Assembly (NCBI RefSeq): GCF_044068515.1
Contig: NZ_JBIPKI010000022.1
Location: forward strand, 1-35,316
Direction: 5' to 3'
DNA length: 35,316 bases
DNA from: Desulfurivibrio sp044068515
GTDB lineage: Bacteria > Desulfobacterota > Desulfobulbia > Desulfobulbales > Desulfurivibrionaceae
A model generated the notes under the pieces. It saw only the letters and a program-made list of their open reading frames with translations, made no database searches and was not told the DNA's origin. Below are positions 31,773-35,316 of this stretch, piece by piece (within the stretch, counting starts at the first letter, position 1; each line of letters starts with the position of its first letter). The position numbers and the translations under genes are program-made.

Positions 31773-31869
31773 GGCTTTTCTCCTTCGGCTGAGATGGTAT
31801 CGTAACTGGTTTGCTGGGCGGCCGCGGCTGGGTGGCTTGGAGCCGGCAAGTAATGCTGTCCGCTCCTGC

Positions 31870-33078
31870 TCAGATCAGGCGCAGGATGGTGTTGAGGATG
31901 CGATGGGCAACCTCCTCCTTGGTCAGCAAGGGCAACTCCTCCACCGCGCCGTTGCGGTCCAGCAGGGTAACCCGGTTGTTGTCCACGGCAAAACCGGCAT
32001 CCTCGGCGCTGATATCGTTGATGGCGATCAGGTCGAGATTCTTGGCCGCCAGCTTGCGCCGGCCCTCCTCCAGATGGTCATTGCTTTCGGCGGCAAAACC
32101 CACCAGGAGAGGGAAACAGCGGGCCGTTTTTTTTCGTTCCCCCAATTCCCGGAGAATGTCCGGGTTGGCGGCCAGGGCCAGGGCGGCATCGGGGGTACCC
32201 TTCTTGATCTTGCGGGCCTCATAGCGGGCCGGACGATAGTCGGAAACCGCCGCAGCCATGATCATAACATCCATTTCCGGGCCCCGCTGGCTGACCGCGG
32301 CGTGCATCTCCTGGGCGGAAACCACCGGCAGCACCTCGACTCCGGCCGGCGGGGTGATGGAGCCGGGACCGCTGACCAGAACCACTTGGGCTCCGCGCCG
32401 CCGCGCCGCCGCCGCCAAGGCATAGCCCATTTTGCCGCTGGAACGGTTGGTGAGCAGGCGGACGGGATCGAGCGGCTCCCAGGTAGGGCCGGCCGTGACC
32501 AGGACTTTTTGGCCCCGCAGATCCTGGGGGGTCAGGACGGCGATAATTTCCTGGCGCACGATTTCCCAGTCGGCCAAACGGCCGGGGCCCTGATCGCCAC
32601 AGGCCAGCTCACCGCAGGCCGGGTCGATGACGGTATAGCCGAATTCCTTGAGCCGGGCGAGGTTGGCCTGGGTGGCGGGGTGCTGGTACATGGCGCTGTT
32701 CATCGCCGGGCAGACCAGAACCTTGGCCTGGGCCGCCAGGATTACGGCGGAGGTCAGGTCGTCGGCCAGACCCTGGGCCAGCCGGGCAATGGTATTGGCG
32801 GTGGCTGGAGCCAGCAGAATCATGTCGCAGTTGCGTCCCAGATTGATATGCGGCATGGCCTCGGCATCTTCCGGGGCAAACATGGCCGTGTGGACCCGGT
32901 TGCCGGAGAGGGCGGCAAAGGTCAGGGGGGTTACGAAGTTTTGCGCGGCCCTGGTCATCATCACCGTGACCACGGCCCCTTCCTTCCGCAACCGGCGGGT
33001 CCAGTCCGCCGCTTTGTAAGCGGCGATCCCGCCGCTTACCCCCAATAGAATGCGTTTGTCAGTGAGCAGAAAAGACAA
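31870..33078 (-). CDS. coaBC: Bifunctional phosphopantothenoylcysteine synthetase/decarboxylase
   Basis: 402 residues. The N-terminal CoaC flavoprotein half starts K-R-I-L-L-G-V-S-G-G-I-A-A-Y-K and has P-A-M-N-S-A-M-Y. The junction A-C-G-E-L-A-C-G-D-Q-G-P-G-R holds the conserved CoaC Cys. The CoaB half has V-T-A-G-P-T-W-E-P-L-D-P-V-R and R-K-I-K-K. It joins phosphopantothenate to cysteine and decarboxylates the product. The start is TTG, supported by GGAGG six bases upstream and by the normal family N-terminus. The lipoprotein gene lies 49 bases upstream on the same strand. Confidence 0.95.
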   Translation of the reverse strand: MSFLLTDKRILLGVSGGIAAYKAADWTRRLRKEGAVVTVMMTRAAQNFVTPLTFAALSGNRVHTAMFAPEDAEAMPHINLGRNCDMILLAPATANTIARLAQGLADDLTSAVILAAQAKVLVCPAMNSAMYQHPATQANLARLKEFGYTVIDPACGELACGDQGPGRLADWEIVRQEIIAVLTPQDLRGQKVLVTAGPTWEPLDPVRLLTNRSSGKMGYALAAAARRRGAQVVLVSGPGSITPPAGVEVLPVVSAQEMHAAVSQRGPEMDVMIMAAAVSDYRPARYEARKIKKGTPDAALALAANPDILRELGERKKTARCFPLLVGFAAESNDHLEEGRRKLAAKNLDLIAINDISAEDAGFAVDNNRVTLLDRNGAVEELPLLTKEEVAHRILNTILRLI

Positions 33079-33127
33079 GCAGCCTCCGGTCGGTTAAGGG
33101 ATTGCCTGGCATCAGCGGGTTCCGGTC

Positions 33128-33655
33128 TCAAAAGGCGAACGGGGTGGTTACGGCCGGAGCGGGGGAGCTGCTGGCCTTGCCCTTGCTGAGATCGTCGGTG
33201 ATGTGGATTTGGACCTCGGCCGTGTTGCGGACTATTTCGCTCTGCCGGATAATGATGGTGCAGGTCTTGTGGGGTTTGTCATAAGCGATCAGAACATCGC
33301 GGTATTTGACCGATCCCGCCAGCCTCCAGTTATTTCTGGCCATGGTGGTGACAAAAAAATCGGTCAGGGAGTCAACATCGACCCGGCCGCTGAAGTAGAG
33401 GACGCCGCCGGCATAGGAATCGGTGTTGACGATCATGCTTTTGGAACGGTTCCAGACCAGTTCACTGGGGACCAGCAGGTCGCGAAAATTTGCGGGATTA
33501 TAGGGGGCGGCATGAACTTCTTCATCTTCCACGATTCGGGAACCGATGCCGAATTTGCCGTTTTGGGCGCAGGCGGTGAAAAAGGGCAGCAGCAGAAGCA
33601 ACAGGACCAGCAAGCGGAAAGCGTGGCGCGATGACTTAGCGGTTGTGCGGGACAT
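33128..33655 (-). CDS. Lipoprotein of unknown function
   Basis: 175 residues. A hydrophobic signal (L-L-V-L-L-L-L-L-L-P-F-F) ends in a lipobox F-F-T-A-C with the lipidated Cys near residue 29. The soluble part has a compact repeat-like C-terminal region (D-S-L-T-D-F-F ... N-W-R-L ... T-C-T-I-I-I) of a kind seen in uncharacterised deltaproteobacterial lipoproteins. No enzyme motif is visible. The ATG at 33655 has AGGAGG upstream. It lies between coaBC and the nitroreductase on the same strand, with short gaps. Confidence 0.8.
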   Translation of the reverse strand: MSRTTAKSSRHAFRLLVLLLLLLPFFTACAQNGKFGIGSRIVEDEEVHAAPYNPANFRDLLVPSELVWNRSKSMIVNTDSYAGGVLYFSGRVDVDSLTDFFVTTMARNNWRLAGSVKYRDVLIAYDKPHKTCTIIIRQSEIVRNTAEVQIHITDDLSKGKASSSPAPAVTTPFAF

Positions 33656-33682
33656 GAAAAACCTCCTGTGGGACAAAATGTT

Positions 33683-34192
33683 TCAAAAGATTTTGAGAAT
33701 GAATTCTTCAAGGGGTTTTCGCTGCGAACTGCGTTCGCCGGGAGCCGGGCGGCCCAGGGCAATCACCGCCATCAGGTCCAGGTGATCTTCCAGGGCCAGG
33801 ATTCGCCGGACTTCCTCCTTGTTTTTGAGGATCTGGCCGAGCCAGACCGCTCCCAGCCCCAGAGCTTCGGCGGCCAGCAGCATATTCTCGATGCAGGCTC
33901 CGGCGGCCTGGTGATCCTTGACCTCGTCGTACATGGTGTTGCGGTCCAGATAAACCGCGATCAGGGCCGGGGCGGCCAGCACCACCTGTTTATACTTGGT
34001 TTGTTCGGCCAGCCGGCCGCGGGTCTGGCGGTCGCGGATCAGGACAAAGCGCCAGGGTTGATTGTTTAAACCCGATGGCGCCCAGATTCCGGCCTTGACG
34101 ATTTCGCGCAACTCATCCAGGGAAACATCATCCGCCGTAAAATGGCGGACGCTGCGGCGCCGGTAAATTGCTTCAAGGACAGGATTGGTCAT
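33683..34192 (-). CDS. Nitroreductase-family protein
   Basis: 169 residues of the FMN-dependent nitroreductase fold. The N-terminal R-R-R-S-V-R-H-F segment binds the FMN phosphate, A-P-S-G-L-N-N-Q-P-W follows, and A-L-G-L-G-A-V-W-L-G lies near residue 115. It reduces quinones, nitroaromatics or flavins with NAD(P)H; the natural substrate is unknown. The frame extends to a TTG at 34204, but the ATG at 34192 is preferred. Neither start has a strong ribosome binding site. Confidence 0.88.
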   Translation of the reverse strand: MTNPVLEAIYRRRSVRHFTADDVSLDELREIVKAGIWAPSGLNNQPWRFVLIRDRQTRGRLAEQTKYKQVVLAAPALIAVYLDRNTMYDEVKDHQAAGACIENMLLAAEALGLGAVWLGQILKNKEEVRRILALEDHLDLMAVIALGRPAPGERSSQRKPLEEFILKIF

Positions 34193-34498
34193 GGTTGCTG
34201 GCAAACCTCGGCGATTCTGGGTACTTTAGGAGCCGGATGGGCAAAACAGCCCGCGGCCCGGACCATGGACAGGGGGGTAACGTTGTTAGGTCCGGCAAGC
34301 TGCAGCGCCGGCGGCCGAGCCGGGCTGCTGACTGAAAATAATAGTCGGCAGGCCTTGCTCTGTCAATCAAAAGCCAGTGGGGCGGGGGCATTGCCAGCGG
34401 ACCGGGAATCTGGTAGAAGGGGTGCCGGGTTCCGCCCCGCGTTAAAAGTCATACCCCATCTTGCCCCATTAGCTTCAACCTTTGCAAGGGAGAAAAAC

Positions 34499-35305
34499 GT
34501 GACGACCAAGCCGCTGCCGCTGCCCGAGCAAGCCCCGGCTCTTATCGATACCCATTGCCATCTCGATTTCCCCGACTACCAGGGAGACCTGGCCGAGGTT
34601 TTGGCCCGGGCCGCCAAGGTCGGAGTAGCTGAAATAATCACGGTCGGGATTGACCTGGCCACCTCCCGCAAGGCCTGCGAGCTGGCCGCGCGCCTGCCGG
34701 GGGTTTACGCCACGGTGGGAGTACACCCCCACCACGTCAACGAAATGGGCCCCGATGATTACCCGGCCCTCCGGGAGCTGACCGCCCGTCCCGAAGTGGT
34801 GGCCTACGGTGAAATCGGTCTCGACTATGTTAAGGAATATTCGCCGGCGGCATTGCAGCGGGAGCATTTCGTCCGCCAGGTGGAGATCGCCCGGCAAGCG
34901 GGCCTGCCCCTGATTATTCATGACCGGGAAGCCCACGCCGATACCCTGGCGATCCTCCGCGCCGCCGGAAAATTGCCGGCCGGCGGGGTCATGCACTGTT
35001 TTTCGGGGGATGCGGCCCTGGCCGAGGAGGTGCTGGAACTGGGGTTTTATATTTCCATTCCCGGGGTGGTGACCTTCAAGTCGGCGGCGGTCCTGCGGGA
35101 CGCGGTGCGCCGGGTGCCGCTGGAGCGCCTGCTGCTGGAAACCGACGCCCCTTTTCTGGCCCCGGTCCCGATGCGGGGCAAGCGTAACGAGCCCGCTTTT
35201 CTGCCTTATATAGCCCGCCTGGTCGCGGAGGTGAAAGAATGCGAGCTGGAGGAAGTAGCCCGCCAGACCACGGCCAATGCCCACCGCTTATTCGGAATAT
35301 GTTGA
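34499..35305 (+). CDS. TatD-family metal-dependent hydrolase
   Basis: 268 residues. The metal ligands appear in order: D-T-H-C-H-L-D (His19, His21), Y-G-E-I-G-L-D-Y (Glu), I-I-H-D-R-E-A-H, M-H-C-F-S-G and E-T-D-A-P-F-L. These are complete, so an active DNase/RNase-like hydrolase is expected. The start is GTG at 34499 with GGGAG seven bases upstream; the frame continues upstream as non-family sequence. It is divergent from the nitroreductase across about 300 bases in which no gene is seen. It ends eight bases before the next start codon. Confidence 0.92.
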   Translation: MTTKPLPLPEQAPALIDTHCHLDFPDYQGDLAEVLARAAKVGVAEIITVGIDLATSRKACELAARLPGVYATVGVHPHHVNEMGPDDYPALRELTARPEVVAYGEIGLDYVKEYSPAALQREHFVRQVEIARQAGLPLIIHDREAHADTLAILRAAGKLPAGGVMHCFSGDAALAEEVLELGFYISIPGVVTFKSAAVLRDAVRRVPLERLLLETDAPFLAPVPMRGKRNEPAFLPYIARLVAEVKECELEEVARQTTANAHRLFGIC

Positions 35306-35313
35306 AAGGAACC

Positions 35314-35316
35314 ATG
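35314..35316 (+). CDS. Start codon of a following gene (cut by the window end)
   Basis: An ATG occupies the last three bases, preceded by AAAGGAACC, a normal ribosome binding site eight bases after the TatD stop. It is probably the next gene of a TatD operon; the product cannot be known from this window. Confidence 0.5.

Noticed and set aside
31477..33048. Plus-strand open frame of 523 codons
   Set aside because: It is antisense to the HMA gene and coaBC, both with clear catalytic or metal motifs.
33667..33683. TGGGACAAAATGTTTCA, similar to the palindrome at 27783
   Set aside because: The right arm is imperfect and the spacer is three bases, not four; there is no sigma-54 promoter nearby. 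Probably chance.

Overview
The window reads as a stretch of ordinary chromosome from a high-G+C Gram-negative bacterium, most likely a member of Desulfobacterota (the old sulfate- and sulfur-reducing Deltaproteobacteria). The reasons are the many sigma-54 type regulators, an FmdE / MoeA-like gene pair typical of anaerobes, outer-membrane lipoproteins, an Acr3 arsenite pump with thioredoxin-type ArsC, and the pssA-leuA-asd-rsmD-coaD housekeeping run. The taxon is inferred from gene content only. No phage, insertion sequence or CRISPR array is visible.

Layout. (1) 117-3453, minus: a tightly packed set of sigma-54 response regulator, DUF523/DUF1722 (TudS/YbgA-like) protein, SGNH hydrolase and HEAT-repeat protein. 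(2) 3647-3722: tRNA-Thr(CGT) with its terminator, then a family 2 glycosyltransferase and an OmpA-type lipoprotein with a strong terminator. (3) 5558-8205: a two-domain O-methyltransferase, a TVP38/VTT membrane protein and an A+T-richer gene for an exported protein. (4) 8471-11975: an SPFH/zinc-ribbon protein with a zinc-ribbon partner, then an RluA-like pseudouridine synthase. (5) 12245-12773: the broken remains of two genes, a B12-binding radical SAM N-terminus joined out of frame to the C-terminus of a type III polyketide synthase. (6) 12839-16876: CMD-family and PPOX-family small proteins, then an arsenic block read arsR-arsC-acr3-uspA from a promoter with a clear ArsR-type palindrome. (7) 16908-18161: phospholipase D/cardiolipin synthase-like gene preceded by a very small open frame with a strong ribosome binding site. 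(8) 18630-23663, plus: pssA, leuA, asd, rsmD, coaD. (9) 23700-29358, minus: a methyltransferase, then FmdE / MoeA-like / M20 amidohydrolase, and upstream of those a PAS-containing sigma-54 activator. (10) 29663-35305: gapN, a copper-chaperone-like HMA protein, coaBC, a lipoprotein, a nitroreductase and a TatD-family hydrolase, with the start codon of one more gene on the last three bases.

The most informative regulatory finding is the 665-base gap between the sigma-54 activator and fmdE. It holds a full-consensus -24/-12 promoter pointing at fmdE, a perfect palindrome about 120 bases upstream of the expected start site with A+T-rich DNA between them, and a leader of about 400 bases with strong inverted repeats and a second, sigma-70-like candidate promoter. 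This suggests that the adjacent activator controls the FmdE / MoeA-like / M20 amidohydrolase operon, a gene set whose joint function I do not know. The second most informative is the deletion scar at 12245-12773.

Start codons were often moved inward from the longest frame, to an ATG or GTG with a better ribosome binding site; each entry says so. Long frames antisense to the housekeeping genes were rejected as high-G+C shadows.
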